A stretch of DNA of 64,000 nucleotides, taken from assembly GCF_000285275.1 (NCBI RefSeq), contig NZ_CADO01000139.1, positions 248,001 to 312,000 of the forward strand, in the 5' to 3' direction. Numbering within the stretch: position 1 is the first letter of the stretch; every line of letters starts with the position of its first letter. Source of the stretch: Acetobacter pasteurianus subsp. pasteurianus LMG 1262 = NBRC 106471 (GTDB taxonomy: Bacteria > Pseudomonadota > Alphaproteobacteria > Acetobacterales > Acetobacteraceae). Below, piece after piece: positions 19,053 to 28,321 of this stretch. Made by a program: the position numbers and the translations under genes. The notes below the pieces were generated by a model. It saw only the letters and a program-made list of their open reading frames with translations. It did no database searches and was not told the DNA's origin.

Positions 19053-20249
19053 TCAGGCGCGGCGCACAATGTAAGATTTACCCAGTTCCTGCGTGATAAG
19101 GGCAGCGTGTTCTGGGTCTCGCGCTTCTATCATCACTTCCAACTGTGCTGCCTGCACGGAAGGTGCTGCAAACAGGCGCTGGTGCGAAACTTCGATAATA
19201 TTGCCGCCAGCTTCCCCGATGCTTTTGGAAATATCGGCCAGAACACCGGGGCGGTCTGGAATTTCCATAATCAGGCGCAAAATGCGGCCATCACGCAGCA
19301 TGGCGCGCAGCAGAGTGTTGGCCAGAATACGGCTATCAATGTTTCCGCCAGAAACAGGCAGGGCAACCTTTTTACCGCGGAACATATCCGGGTAAGTTAG
19401 CAGGGCAGCAAGCCCGGCAGCGCCTGCGCCTTCACTGACCTGCTTGGCACCTTCAGCCAGCAGGGTAATGGCGTTTTCAATAGCGGATTCAGAAACAACC
19501 AGAACCTGATCAACCAGCTTGCGGATGACTTCATCCGTCTGGCGGCCAATTTGCAGAACGGCAATACCTTCCGCAATGGTGGCGCCACCATTGGGGCGCG
19601 TGGCCGGGCCGGGGAAGGCACACAGGGAATCATACTTTTCCACCTGCACGCCAATCAGCTTGATATCCGGGCGCATGGCGCGGGCCGCCACAGCGCAGCC
19701 AGAAAGCAGGCCCCCACCACCAATAGGCACCACCAGCGCATCCAGCGGCCCAGCATCCTGGAAAAGCTCCAGCGCGCAGGTGCCTTGGCCCGCCATAACT
19801 GCGGGGTCATCATACGGGTGGATAAAGGTGCGGCCTTCACGCGCTTGCAGGTCTTCTGCAAACATCAGGGCTTCTGCAAAGCTTTCGCCTTCCAGAATAA
19901 CACGGGCCCCCCAGTTGCGGGTACGCACCACTTTACCTGCCGGCGTAAACTTGGGCATGACAATAACGGCATCAATACCCAGCAGGCTGGCATGGCGGGC
20001 CACACCCTGCGCATGGTTGCCAGCGGATACGGCAATGACACCACGGCTGCGCTCTTCGGGGGAAAGCAGTGCCAGCTTGTTGGCGGCACCACGCTCCTTG
20101 AACGACCCGACAGCCTGAAGGTTTTCAAGCTTAAGGGTAATATCAGCCCCGGTTGCCTTGGAAAGCGCATGGGAAGCAATGGTGGGCGTGCGGATCACAT
20201 TGCCACGGATACGATCTGCCGCGGCTGTGACATCCTCAAACGTGATCAT
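19053..20249 (-). CDS. ilvA: Threonine ammonia-lyase (threonine deaminase) with C-terminal ACT-like domain
   Basis: PLP enzyme that converts threonine to 2-oxobutanoate and ammonia, the entry to isoleucine synthesis. The protein has 398 residues. PLP binds at Lys51 in GSFKERGAANKL and the phosphate at the glycine-rich IGGGGLLSG. The last 80 residues (starting LRLIMEIPDRPGVLADISKSI) form one ACT-like domain, so this is the shorter class rather than the 510-residue IlvA with two ACT-like repeats. I chose the ATG at 20249, one base after the greA stop; a longer ORF upstream is not supported by the family. It is probably co-transcribed with greA. Confidence 0.93.
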   Translation of the reverse strand: MITFEDVTAAADRIRGNVIRTPTIASHALSKATGADITLKLENLQAVGSFKERGAANKLALLSPEERSRGVIAVSAGNHAQGVARHASLLGIDAVIVMPKFTPAGKVVRTRNWGARVILEGESFAEALMFAEDLQAREGRTFIHPYDDPAVMAGQGTCALELFQDAGPLDALVVPIGGGGLLSGCAVAARAMRPDIKLIGVQVEKYDSLCAFPGPATRPNGGATIAEGIAVLQIGRQTDEVIRKLVDQVLVVSESAIENAITLLAEGAKQVSEGAGAAGLAALLTYPDMFRGKKVALPVSGGNIDSRILANTLLRAMLRDGRILRLIMEIPDRPGVLADISKSIGEAGGNIIEVSHQRLFAAPSVQAAQLEVMIEARDPEHAALITQELGKSYIVRRA

Positions 20250-20250
20250 A

Positions 20251-20724
20251 TTAGATGAATTTGACGGAAAGGATTTCGTAAGTCCGATCTCCGCCCGGTG
20301 CGGGCACAGAAACGGTATCGCCTTCTTCCTTGCCAATCAGCGCCTTGGCAAGTGGGGAGGAAATGGAAATTTTATGCTGTTTGATGTCTGCTTCGTGCAG
20401 GCCAACAATCTGGTACGTAATTTCCTTGTCCGTATCTTCGTCCACAAGGCACACAGTAGCCCCAAACTTGACCTGTTTGCCGGAAAGGGAAGTGGGCTCA
20501 ATAACTTCTGCAGTGGAAATAAGTTCTTCCAGTTCCAGAATACGGCCTTCAATAAAGGACTGTCGTTCTCGTGCTGCGTGATATTCCGCATTTTCAGAAA
20601 GATCGCCGTGGCTACGGGCTTCCGCAATGGCGCGGATAACTGCCGGACGTTCTTCTGATTTCAGCTTGCGCAGCTCATCTTCTAGCTGCAGCAGGCCCTT
20701 GCCCGTCATTGGAGTTTTCTGCAA
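20251..20724 (-). CDS. greA: Transcription elongation factor GreA
   Basis: Rescues backtracked RNA polymerase by stimulating transcript cleavage. The protein has 157 residues, with an N-terminal coiled-coil ([21 protein letters not shown], positions split near 36-56) that carries the acidic tip residues D and E, and a C-terminal FKBP-like domain ([18 protein letters not shown]). I chose TTG at 20724, giving MQKTPMT, because most GreA proteins start with a short MxxxPMT head and GGGGA lies six bases upstream; the ATG at 20709 is the alternative. The leader upstream is highly structured (see 20742-20875). Confidence 0.95.
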   Translation of the reverse strand: MQKTPMTGKGLLQLEDELRKLKSEERPAVIRAIAEARSHGDLSENAEYHAARERQSFIEGRILELEELISTAEVIEPTSLSGKQVKFGATVCLVDEDTDKEITYQIVGLHEADIKQHKISISSPLAKALIGKEEGDTVSVPAPGGDRTYEILSVKFI

Positions 20725-20741
20725 GACGCATCCCCAGACTT

Positions 20742-20772
20742 AAAAAAGCAGCCGGAACCAGCGGGTTCCGGC
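20742..20772 (-). terminator. Intrinsic terminator between carB and greA
   Basis: On the minus strand GCCGGAACC pairs with GGTTCCGGC around a CGCT loop and is followed by TGC and six T. It lies about 100 bases after the carB stop and only about 18 bases before the greA start, so it could act as an attenuator for greA as well as a carB terminator. Confidence 0.9.
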
Positions 20773-20800
20773 GCAAAAGTTAAACAGTTACACGGGCAAG

Positions 20801-20875
20801 GCATAACCTGCAAAAGCAGGCTGCCACCCGAACATGGCTAAGGAGGCGCGGGCAGGTTATGCTCGCGCCTTTAGC
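20801..20875 (-). other. Structured RNA region between carB and greA with competing pairings
   Basis: Read on the minus strand, three structures are possible. A long hairpin runs from GCTAA (20875-20871) to TTAGC (20841-20837) with AGGCGCG/CGCGCCT inside. A small hairpin is CCTGC-TTTT-GCAGG (20820-20807). A long-range pairing of GCATAACCTGC (20862-20852) with GCAGGTTATGC (20811-20801) would break both. This lies between the carB stop and the terminator at 20742, in the layout of an attenuator or riboswitch. No known riboswitch class was recognised. Confidence 0.5.
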
Positions 20876-23800
20876 TTAGAATGTTCCACTAAAGTATGAC
20901 TGAAGTGGCGCAACATCAAGCGGTCCTTCACGCATTGCCGCAATTGCATGAATTGCAGCCCGCGCGCCGGCCATCGTGGTGTAGTGCGGAATACCCAGCA
21001 CAAGGGCAGAGCGGCGGATATCAAAACTGTCTGCCACAGACTGCGCACCCTGTGCCGTGTTGATAACCATCTGCACCTCACCAGAGCGAATGGCATCCAC
21101 ACAATGTGGGCGGCCTTCCAGCACCTTGTTCACAAGGTTCACCTCAATACCGGAATCGCGCAGCTTTTTGGCTGTGCCGCGGGTGGCCATAATACGGAAA
21201 CCCATGGAAGCCAGCAGGCGGCCCAGCGGTGGCAGTTGGGGCTTGTCACTTTCACGCACGGAAAGGAACACCGTGCCGGAGGTTGGCAGCTTAACGCCAG
21301 CCCCAAGCTGGGATTTGGCAAAGGCGCGCTCGAAGGATGTATCCAGCCCCATGACTTCACCCGTGGAGCGCATTTCTGGCCCCAGAATGGTGTCCACTTC
21401 CGCAAAGCGGTTGAAGGGGAATACGGCTTCCTTCACCGCAACATGCGGCACCACGGCTCGGTCATCCAGATTGAAGCCGGAAAGTTTGGCGCCTGCCATA
21501 ACGCGCGCACCAATCTTGGCCACCGGCACACCCGTTGCCTTGGCCACAAATGGCACGGTGCGGGATGCGCGTGGGTTTACCTCAAGAACAAAGATTTCCT
21601 GATCCTTGATGGCGTACTGCACGTTCATCAGGCCCACAATGCCCAGTTCCCGCGCCATGGCTTCTGTCTGGGCTTTCAGCTCAGTTACAATCGCGGGGGA
21701 GAGGGTATAGGGCGGCAGGGCGCAAGCACTATCGCCAGAGTGGATGCCTGCTTCTTCAATGTGTTCCATCACGCCAGCCACATACACATCCGTGCCGTCT
21801 GCAATGCAGTCCACATCAGCTTCAATGGCTTCGTTCAGGTAACGATCAAGCAGGATCGGGCCGGAGGAAATATCGTGCCCGGCCATTGTCAGCACATCGC
21901 GCATGTAGCGCTGCAGGCCGTTACGGTCGTACACAATTTCCATGGCGCGGCCACCCAGCACGTAGGAAGGGCGCACCACAACCGGATAGCCAACTTTTTC
22001 GGCCACGGCTTCGGCTTCTTCCGGCGTACGGGCAATGCCGTTTTCTGGCTGGCGCAGGCCCAGCTTGTGCAGCATGGTCTGGAAGCGTTCACGGTCTTCC
22101 GCCCGGTCAATGGCATCTGCCGGGGTGCCCAGCAGCGGAATACCTGCGGCTTCCAGAGCGCGGGAAAGTTTAAGAGGTGTCTGCCCGCCATACTGCACAA
22201 TGCAGCCCTTAACCGTACCTTTCTGCTGTTCGCAGCGGATAAGGGAGATCACGTCTTCAGCCGTCAGTGGTTCAAAATACAGACGGTCGGAGGTGTCATA
22301 GTCGGTAGAAACCGTTTCCGGGTTACAGTTGACCATGATGGTTTCATAACCGGCTTCACGCAGGGCGTAAGCGGCATGAACACAGCAGTAATCGAACTCA
22401 ATACCCTGCCCGATACGGTTGGGGCCACCACCCAGAATAACAATCTTTTCCCGGTCTGTCGGGTTGGATTCACAGGTTGGCGGCGCAAACTGCCCTTCGT
22501 AGGTGGAATACATATACGGGGTGGAGGATGCGAACTCACCCGCACAGGTATCAATGCGCTTGTAAACCGGTGTCACACCAGCTTCCGCCCGCAGTTTGGC
22601 CACTTCTTCAGGCTGCGTGCCAGACAGGCGGGAAAGCTGCACGTCTGAGAAGCCAAGGGCCTTCAGGTGGCGCAGGCTCTGGGCATCCTTCGGCAGGCCG
22701 TGGTTTTCCACTTCCCGTTCTGCGTGAATGATTTTTTCCATTTCACGCAGGAACCAAGGCTCAAACTTGCAGGCTTCGTGGATGTCATCCACGGAAAGGC
22801 CCGCACGCAGCGCCTGTGCCGCCATAAGGATACGTTCTGGCTTGGGCTGGGAAAGAGCCGCGCGGAAGGCATCTTCTCCACCATCACCGGGCTGTTCCAC
22901 TGGGTCCAGCCCGTGCAGGCCGGTTTCCATGGAGCGCAGACCTTTCTGCAAGGCTTCAGGGAAGGAGCGGCCAATGGCCATGGCTTCCCCAACCGATTTC
23001 ATGGAGGTGGAGAGCAGAGCCGGTGCGCCGGGGAACTTTTCAAACGTAAAGCGCGGGATCTTCACCACCACATAGTCAATGGTGGGTTCGAAGGAGGCCG
23101 GGGTGGTGCGCGTGATGTCGTTTTTTAGCTCATCCAGCGTGTAGCCAACGGCCAGCTTGGCCGCCACTTTGGCAATGGGGAAGCCCGTTGCCTTGGATGC
23201 CAGCGCAGAGGAGCGAGACACACGGGGGTTCATTTCAATCACCACCATGCGGCCGTCTTTGGGGTTGATCCCAAACTGCACGTTGGAACCACCCGTTTCC
23301 ACGCCAATGGCCCGCAGGCAGGCAATGGAGGCATCACGCATGCGCTGATATTCTTTGTCAGTCAGCGTGAGTGCCGGGGCAACTGTGATGGAATCACCCG
23401 TATGCACACCCATTGGGTCAATGTTTTCAATAGAGCAGATGATAATGCAGTTGTCCGCCTTATCGCGCACAACTTCCATTTCATACTCTTTCCAGCCCAG
23501 CACGGATTCTTCCACCAGTACTTCCGTGGTGGGGGAGGCATCCAGCCCGGAAAGCACGATCTGGTCGAACTCTTCACGGTTATAGGCAATGCCACCGCCG
23601 GAACCACCCATGGTGAAGGATGGGCGGATAATGGACGGAAAGCCAATCTGCTTGAGCGCATCGTGCGCTTCTGCCAGCGTGTGGGCAATAAAGCTGCGCG
23701 GGCTTTCAATGCCAATGGCATCCATGGTTTCGCGGAACTTCTGACGGTCTTCCGCCCGGTCAATCACCTCGGCGTCTGCGCCAATCAGTTCCACGTTGTG

Positions 23801-24130
23801 CTTGGTTAAAAAGCCCGAAGCATGCAGCGCCATAGCGGTGTTCAGCGCTGTCTGGCCACCCATGGTGGGCAGCACGGCATCTGGCTTTTCCTTAAGGATA
23901 ATGCGTTCCACCACTTCCGGCGTAATGGGTTCCACATAGGTGGCGTCCGCAAGGCCGGGGTCTGTCATAATGGTGGCTGGGTTGGAGTTTACCAGAATAA
24001 CCCGGTAGCCTTCTTCCCGCAGGGCCTTACAGGCCTGTGCGCCAGAGTAATCGAACTCGCACGCCTGCCCGATAACAATAGGGCCAGCGCCGATGATGAG
24101 GATGGAGCGGATGTCTGTCCGTTTGGGCAT
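20876..24130 (-). CDS. carB: Carbamoyl-phosphate synthase large subunit
   Basis: Makes carbamoyl phosphate from bicarbonate, ammonia and two ATP for pyrimidine and arginine synthesis; ammonia comes from CarA. The protein has 1084 residues, full family length. It begins [21 protein letters not shown] and holds two homologous ATP-grasp halves ([15 protein letters not shown] in the first, [16 protein letters not shown] in the second) with the oligomerisation region between. The last 140 residues form an allosteric MGS-like domain. The ATG at 24130 follows carA by 16 bases, so the two are one operon. It ends in a structured spacer before greA. Confidence 0.98.
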   Translation of the reverse strand: MPKRTDIRSILIIGAGPIVIGQACEFDYSGAQACKALREEGYRVILVNSNPATIMTDPGLADATYVEPITPEVVERIILKEKPDAVLPTMGGQTALNTAMALHASGFLTKHNVELIGADAEVIDRAEDRQKFRETMDAIGIESPRSFIAHTLAEAHDALKQIGFPSIIRPSFTMGGSGGGIAYNREEFDQIVLSGLDASPTTEVLVEESVLGWKEYEMEVVRDKADNCIIICSIENIDPMGVHTGDSITVAPALTLTDKEYQRMRDASIACLRAIGVETGGSNVQFGINPKDGRMVVIEMNPRVSRSSALASKATGFPIAKVAAKLAVGYTLDELKNDITRTTPASFEPTIDYVVVKIPRFTFEKFPGAPALLSTSMKSVGEAMAIGRSFPEALQKGLRSMETGLHGLDPVEQPGDGGEDAFRAALSQPKPERILMAAQALRAGLSVDDIHEACKFEPWFLREMEKIIHAEREVENHGLPKDAQSLRHLKALGFSDVQLSRLSGTQPEEVAKLRAEAGVTPVYKRIDTCAGEFASSTPYMYSTYEGQFAPPTCESNPTDREKIVILGGGPNRIGQGIEFDYCCVHAAYALREAGYETIMVNCNPETVSTDYDTSDRLYFEPLTAEDVISLIRCEQQKGTVKGCIVQYGGQTPLKLSRALEAAGIPLLGTPADAIDRAEDRERFQTMLHKLGLRQPENGIARTPEEAEAVAEKVGYPVVVRPSYVLGGRAMEIVYDRNGLQRYMRDVLTMAGHDISSGPILLDRYLNEAIEADVDCIADGTDVYVAGVMEHIEEAGIHSGDSACALPPYTLSPAIVTELKAQTEAMARELGIVGLMNVQYAIKDQEIFVLEVNPRASRTVPFVAKATGVPVAKIGARVMAGAKLSGFNLDDRAVVPHVAVKEAVFPFNRFAEVDTILGPEMRSTGEVMGLDTSFERAFAKSQLGAGVKLPTSGTVFLSVRESDKPQLPPLGRLLASMGFRIMATRGTAKKLRDSGIEVNLVNKVLEGRPHCVDAIRSGEVQMVINTAQGAQSVADSFDIRRSALVLGIPHYTTMAGARAAIHAIAAMREGPLDVAPLQSYFSGTF

Positions 24131-24146
24131 GATACGTTCGTTCCCG

Positions 24147-25547
24147 TTATTTCTTGGCGCTGTTAAGGTCGATCAGGGTGACAAAGCGTTTGAACAGATA
24201 GAAGCTGTCAGACGGGCCGGGGCTGGCTTCGGGGTGATACTGCACGGAAAACGCCGGATACTTGTCTGATGCCAGGCCTTCGTTTGATCCATCAAACAGG
24301 CTGACATGCGTGACGTGAGCATCGGCTGGCAGGGTGTCGGCATCCACGGCAAAACCGTGGTTCTGGCTGGTAATTTCCACCCGTTTGGTGGCCAGATCCT
24401 GCACCGGCTGGTTGGCCCCGCGGTGGCCGCGTTCCATCTTGTAGGTTTTTGCACCCAGTGCACGGGCCAGAAGCTGATGGCCCAGGCAGATGCCAAACAG
24501 TGGCACACCGGCATCCAGCACAGCTTTAATGGCAGGTACGGCATATGTAGCTGTTGCTGCCGGATCACCCGGGCCGTTGGAAAGGAACACACCTTCCGGC
24601 TTAAGGGCCAGAATTTCTTCACCCGTGGTGGTGGCGGGCACAACGGTTACATCACATCCAGCAGCCACAAGGCAGCGCAGGATGTTACGTTTTGCACCGT
24701 AATCCACAGCCACAACCTTGCGGCGGTTTGTGGGGGCTTCCTTGCTGCCTGTGGGCCATTCCCACACGCTTTCTGTCCATGCATATGGGGTAGAGCAGGT
24801 AACTTCCTTGGCAAGATCCATGCCTTCAAGGCCGGGCCATGCTTTGGCTTCTGCCAAAACAGCGTCCAGATCAAACTTGCCATCCTGCGGGAAAACCAGC
24901 GCGGCTGTTTGCGCACCCTTGTCCCGGATTTTCAGGGTGAGGGAACGGGTATCCACACCAGCAATGCCGGAAACACCGCGTTCCTTCAGCCACGCATCAA
25001 GGCTTTCTGTTGCGCGCCAGTTGGCCGGTGCTGTGGGGTCTTCCTTCACTACAAGGCCGCGGGCAAACACTTTTGCGGCTTCATCATCTTCAGCATTCGC
25101 GCCCACATTGCCGATATGGGGGAAGGTGAAGGTAATGATCTGCCCGGCAAAAGATGGATCAGTCAGTGTTTCCTGATACCCGGTCATGCCGGTTGAAAAG
25201 CAGATTTCGCCAATGGAGGGTTTGGAGGTAAAAGCGCCAAAGCCTTTCCCCCACAATACGGTTCCATCTGCGAGAACAAGCGCGGCGGTGGCGCCATCGG
25301 GGCGGGCGTCGGGCATGGATGATCCTGTCTTGCTGTCTCCCGCATGGGGGGAGGGTCGGTCTGTCGGAATGGGCTGGAGGTCTTCCAGGGAAAGGCCTGT
25401 GGCCTGCGCAATAACTGGCCAATGGCGGGGCGGAATAGCCTGCGCCTGCCGCCATTTGCGGATGGCTTCTGTGCCAACGCCTGTCAGCTTGGCTGTGGCG
25501 TCTGGGCCGCCAATCCGGGCGATAATGGTATCTATGGACAAGGGCAT
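24147..25547 (-). CDS. carA: Carbamoyl-phosphate synthase small subunit with N-terminal helix-turn-helix extension
   Basis: Hydrolyses glutamine and passes ammonia to CarB. The continuous frame is 466 residues. Residues 78-466 are a normal CarA: the N-terminal domain begins [16 protein letters not shown], and the class I amidotransferase triad is Cys354 in FGICLGHQ, His438 and Glu440 in QYHPEA. Residues 1-60 are extra and resemble a small Cro/CI-like helix-turn-helix ([18 protein letters not shown], then AIRKWRQ, then [16 protein letters not shown]), joined by a Pro-rich linker. I recall similar N-terminal domains reported on alphaproteobacterial CarA proteins (the carph-isopro domain). A second start, ATG at 25316 with AGGA seven bases upstream, would give the canonical 389-residue protein, so two products are possible. 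Two tandem palindromes lie 50-112 bases upstream. Confidence 0.93.
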   Translation of the reverse strand: MPLSIDTIIARIGGPDATAKLTGVGTEAIRKWRQAQAIPPRHWPVIAQATGLSLEDLQPIPTDRPSPHAGDSKTGSSMPDARPDGATAALVLADGTVLWGKGFGAFTSKPSIGEICFSTGMTGYQETLTDPSFAGQIITFTFPHIGNVGANAEDDEAAKVFARGLVVKEDPTAPANWRATESLDAWLKERGVSGIAGVDTRSLTLKIRDKGAQTAALVFPQDGKFDLDAVLAEAKAWPGLEGMDLAKEVTCSTPYAWTESVWEWPTGSKEAPTNRRKVVAVDYGAKRNILRCLVAAGCDVTVVPATTTGEEILALKPEGVFLSNGPGDPAATATYAVPAIKAVLDAGVPLFGICLGHQLLARALGAKTYKMERGHRGANQPVQDLATKRVEITSQNHGFAVDADTLPADAHVTHVSLFDGSNEGLASDKYPAFSVQYHPEASPGPSDSFYLFKRFVTLIDLNSAKK

Positions 25548-25596
25548 GTGCGTGCTTGTGCCTCCCGAAGCCGTCTTCTAGCACTCGATTTCCTAG

Positions 25597-25615
25597 GTGG
25601 GAAGAAATTTCCCAC
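25597..25615. promoter_or_regulatory. Palindrome GTGGGAA-N5-TTCCCAC upstream of carA (proximal copy)
   Basis: Seven-base perfect arms around GAAAT, 50-68 bases upstream of the carA ATG. A second copy with the same spacing occurs 44 bases away, about four helical turns, so both would lie on the same DNA face. No known operator was matched with certainty; a CarA HTH or a separate regulator could bind it. Confidence 0.6.
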
Positions 25616-25640
25616 GCGCAAGATGCAGTGGTGTAAGTGG

Positions 25641-25659
25641 GTGGGAAGTTTTTTCCCGC
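25641..25659. promoter_or_regulatory. Palindrome GTGGGAA-N5-TTCCCGC upstream of carA (distal copy)
   Basis: This copy repeats the 25597 site with one changed base in the right arm (T opposite G) and the same five-base spacer length. It lies 94-112 bases before carA and 118-136 bases before yqeY, so it could serve either gene of the divergent pair. Confidence 0.55.
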
Positions 25660-25776
25660 AGTGTTGCATACGTGCCGCGCAGGGCGGAGTGGCACTTTAA
25701 TTTCCAGCCTGAATGTTCTTTTTACGAAACCCAGTGATATGGTGCGCCCGATTGCAGCACAGAAAGAGCGGAGCAT

Positions 25777-26238
25777 ATGGAAATGACATTACGTGAACGC
25801 CTGATGGCAGACCTGAAAACAGCCATGAAAGCAGGCGAAAGCGCCCGTGTGGCCACAATCCGGATGATTACGGCCAAGCTGAAGGATGTGGAAATTGCAG
25901 GCCGTGCCAAAGGGCAGGAAGGTCTGAATGAAAACGAAGCCATTGCCGCATTGCGCGGAATGGTAAAGTCTCGCACGGAATCTGCTGGCATGTGCCGTGA
26001 TGGCGGTCGCCCCGAACTGGCGGAAAAGGAAGAGGCGGAAATTGACGTTATCCGTGGCTATCTGCCGCCAGAAATGGATGAAGCTTCCCTGAAGGCCGCG
26101 GTGGATGAAGCCGTTGCTACCGTAAAAGCCGAAAGCCTGAAGGATATGGGCAAGGTGATGGCGGAACTTAAAAACAAGTTCGGCGTAGCGCTGGATATGG
26201 GCAAAGCCAGTGCTGCTGTCAAAGCGCGTCTGGGCTAA
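25777..26238 (+). CDS. GatB/YqeY domain-containing protein
   Basis: Protein of 153 residues made entirely of a GatB/YqeY domain: RERLMADLKTAMKAGE at the N-terminus, RVATIRMITAKLKDVEI, then EIDVIRGYLPPEMDE and KDMGKVMAELKNKF. The domain resembles the tRNA-binding tail of the GatB amidotransferase subunit, but free-standing YqeY proteins have no settled function. It opens the yqeY-dnaG-rpoD operon, taking the place that rpsU has in E. coli. Two starts are possible: ATG at 25777 (used here) or at 25783, which is better spaced from the GGAG at 25770-25773. The gene diverges from carA across 229 bases with two palindromes. Confidence 0.9.
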   Translation: MEMTLRERLMADLKTAMKAGESARVATIRMITAKLKDVEIAGRAKGQEGLNENEAIAALRGMVKSRTESAGMCRDGGRPELAEKEEAEIDVIRGYLPPEMDEASLKAAVDEAVATVKAESLKDMGKVMAELKNKFGVALDMGKASAAVKARLG

Positions 26239-26273
26239 GCGTTTTTTAACGTCATATTGCAGAAATTAAGTAT

Positions 26274-26314
26274 CGGCCCGATCTGGGGTGGCTTTGTGCT
26301 GCTTGGTCGGGCCG
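26274..26314 (+). other. Inverted repeat in the yqeY-dnaG spacer
   Basis: CGGCCCGA (26274-26281) and TCGGGCCG (26307-26314) can pair across 25 bases, ending about 20 bases before the dnaG start. No T-run follows. It may be an mRNA processing or stability element within the operon. Confidence 0.45.
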
Positions 26315-26334
26315 CTTGATGAAACGGACAGTCA

Positions 26335-28176
26335 ATGGCGATTGATTCAGCTTTTCTGGATGAATTGCGGGCCCGCACGCCCATTGCGTCCGTTGTGGGG
26401 CGCAGGGTCAAGCTGGCCCGCTCCGGGCGGAACTGGAAAGGGTGCTGCCCCTTCCACGGTGAAAAAACACCTTCCTTTTATGTTTATGATGATCACTTCC
26501 ACTGCTTTGGCTGCGGTGTGCATGGAGATGTCATCTCCTTTGTCATGCAGATGGAGGGCAAGAACTTCCCCGAGGCTGTAGAGGAATTAGCCTCCAGCGC
26601 GGGCATGGAAGTGCCAAAGGATACGCGCCGTACGCAGGAAGAAGTGGCGCATGTGCGCTCGCTGGAAGACGTGTTGGCTGCTACGCAGGAAATCTGGTCT
26701 CACGCTTTATACAAACCGGAGGGCCGCGCCGGGTTGGATTACCTGCTGGGGCGTGGCCTCACGCGGGAAACGCTGGAAACCTTCGGCTTGGGTTGGGCGA
26801 GTGAGAGACGGGGAGAACTGGTTTCTGCTCTCGCACCCAAAGGCATTACGCCCGAGATGATGGCCGAAGCCGGCCTGATGCGGGTGGATGAGCACGGGCA
26901 CCCCAAGGGTGAGTTGTTCTGGGGGCGCGTTACTTTTCCCATTCGGGATCGCAAAGGGCGGCTGGTTTCCTTTGGTGGGCGTATTCTGGGTGATGGGCAG
27001 CCCAAATACCTCAATGGGCCGGAAACCCCTGTTTTTTCCAAGCGGCGGTTGTTGTTCGGGTTGGACCGTGCCCGTGCGGCTGTGCGTGCGCCACGCCCCA
27101 AAGGTATGTTGGCGCCGGATCTGGTGGTGGTGGAAGGGTATATGGATGTTATTGCCCTGCATCAGGCCGGTTTTACGGGGGCCGTGGCCCCGCTGGGTAC
27201 GGCGCTCACGCCTGAGCAGCTAGAGGCGCTCTGGCAGGTCGATCGGGCACCCATCCTGTGTTTTGATGGGGATGCAGCCGGACGCAGGGCGGCAGTTAAG
27301 GCGGCAGAAACGGGCTTGCCACTGCTCAAGCAGGATTACTTCCTGCGCATTTGCCTGCTGCCAGATGGGGAAGATCCAGACAGTCTGGTGCGCACGCGCG
27401 GGCGGCAGGCTGTTGCAGAGATGTTTGCCGCAGCGCAGCCTTTATCCGAAGTGCTGTTTGATCTGCTGAGCGCTGGCATTAACAATCCGGGGCCAGAAGA
27501 ACGCGCAGCCCTGCGGCGCAGGCTGACGGAAGTTGCCGCCCTTATTCCAGATAAAATGCTGGCGTCTGAATATCGCTCCACATTGCTGGATCGGTTTTTT
27601 ACAACTTTCCGGCGTGGCGGTGGCGGTAAATGGAATGGGCCGCAGGGGCGCAAAAGCAATGCACCTGCCTCGGTGCCCGGTGCTGTGCCTGTCAATATGG
27701 ACCAAACACGGGAGCGCCAGCGCCTGATGCTGGAGTTGCTGCTGTTTCATCCTGTGTTGGTGCCGGAGGTGGAGGAAGCTCTGTGCCGGCTGGATTTACC
27801 CGAAGAATTTGCCGAGGTGCGCGCTCTTTTGCTGGACCTTTCTGCCGAGGGTGAGTTGCCAGACAATGCTGCGGCACTATATGCATGGTTACAGGCGGAA
27901 GGGGCGGAGGAAACCATTCGCGCTGTCATGCGTGAAAGCTACTCTGCGATGTCGGAAAGTGATGCAGAAGACCCTGCGCACACTGTTGCGGCAAGAACAC
28001 AGTGGTGGCATTTTTATGGTTTGCTCTACGGGCCGCAATTTATTCAGGAAGTAAATCGTGAGATTGCGCGTTTTGTTGAAAAAGGCGGAGATTCCGCTGA
28101 ATGGCAACGGTTACAGGCGCGGCTAGAGGCAATGGAACGCCTGAAACGCGGCGGTGTGGACGACACCGAGCTATAA
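26335..28176 (+). CDS. dnaG: DNA primase
   Basis: Makes RNA primers at the replication fork together with DnaB. The protein has 613 residues. The N-terminal zinc finger is visible as CPFHGEKTPSF (Cys38, His41) and CFGCG (Cys57, Cys60). The TOPRIM core follows, with VVVEGYMDVIALHQAG (catalytic Glu) and CFDGDAAGRRAA (DxD). The C-terminal part is the helicase-binding domain, whose sequence is less conserved, after a basic Gly-rich linker near residues 430-450. The ATG at 26335 matches the family start. It sits between yqeY and rpoD in one operon. Confidence 0.96.
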   Translation: MAIDSAFLDELRARTPIASVVGRRVKLARSGRNWKGCCPFHGEKTPSFYVYDDHFHCFGCGVHGDVISFVMQMEGKNFPEAVEELASSAGMEVPKDTRRTQEEVAHVRSLEDVLAATQEIWSHALYKPEGRAGLDYLLGRGLTRETLETFGLGWASERRGELVSALAPKGITPEMMAEAGLMRVDEHGHPKGELFWGRVTFPIRDRKGRLVSFGGRILGDGQPKYLNGPETPVFSKRRLLFGLDRARAAVRAPRPKGMLAPDLVVVEGYMDVIALHQAGFTGAVAPLGTALTPEQLEALWQVDRAPILCFDGDAAGRRAAVKAAETGLPLLKQDYFLRICLLPDGEDPDSLVRTRGRQAVAEMFAAAQPLSEVLFDLLSAGINNPGPEERAALRRRLTEVAALIPDKMLASEYRSTLLDRFFTTFRRGGGGKWNGPQGRKSNAPASVPGAVPVNMDQTRERQRLMLELLLFHPVLVPEVEEALCRLDLPEEFAEVRALLLDLSAEGELPDNAAALYAWLQAEGAEETIRAVMRESYSAMSESDAEDPAHTVAARTQWWHFYGLLYGPQFIQEVNREIARFVEKGGDSAEWQRLQARLEAMERLKRGGVDDTEL

Positions 28177-28189
28177 GACAACAAATGTG

Positions 28190-28249
28190 TTCAGGGCGTG
28201 TTCCCCTTGACTTCACGCGCAGGATATCCCACGTCCTGCCCGCCCTGAA
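28190..28249 (+). other. Nested inverted repeats in the dnaG-rpoD spacer
   Basis: TTCAGGGCG (28190-28198) pairs with CGCCCTGAA (28241-28249), and inside it CAGGA pairs with TCCTG across nine bases. There is no T-run, so it is unlikely to be a simple terminator. In E. coli the dnaG-rpoD junction is an RNA processing point, and this structure could serve a similar purpose here. Confidence 0.45.
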
Positions 28250-28321
28250 AAGAGAGCAGTACATAGTAAACTGGTCGTTCTGCATTCTGTTCGGATGCGG
28301 GCGGGGAGGAGCAGGTCTGGC

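Noticed and set aside
25577-25590. TAGCACTCG, like the left half of a CIRCE heat-shock operator
   Set aside because: The right half GAGTGCTAA is absent at the needed nine-base spacing, so it is probably chance.
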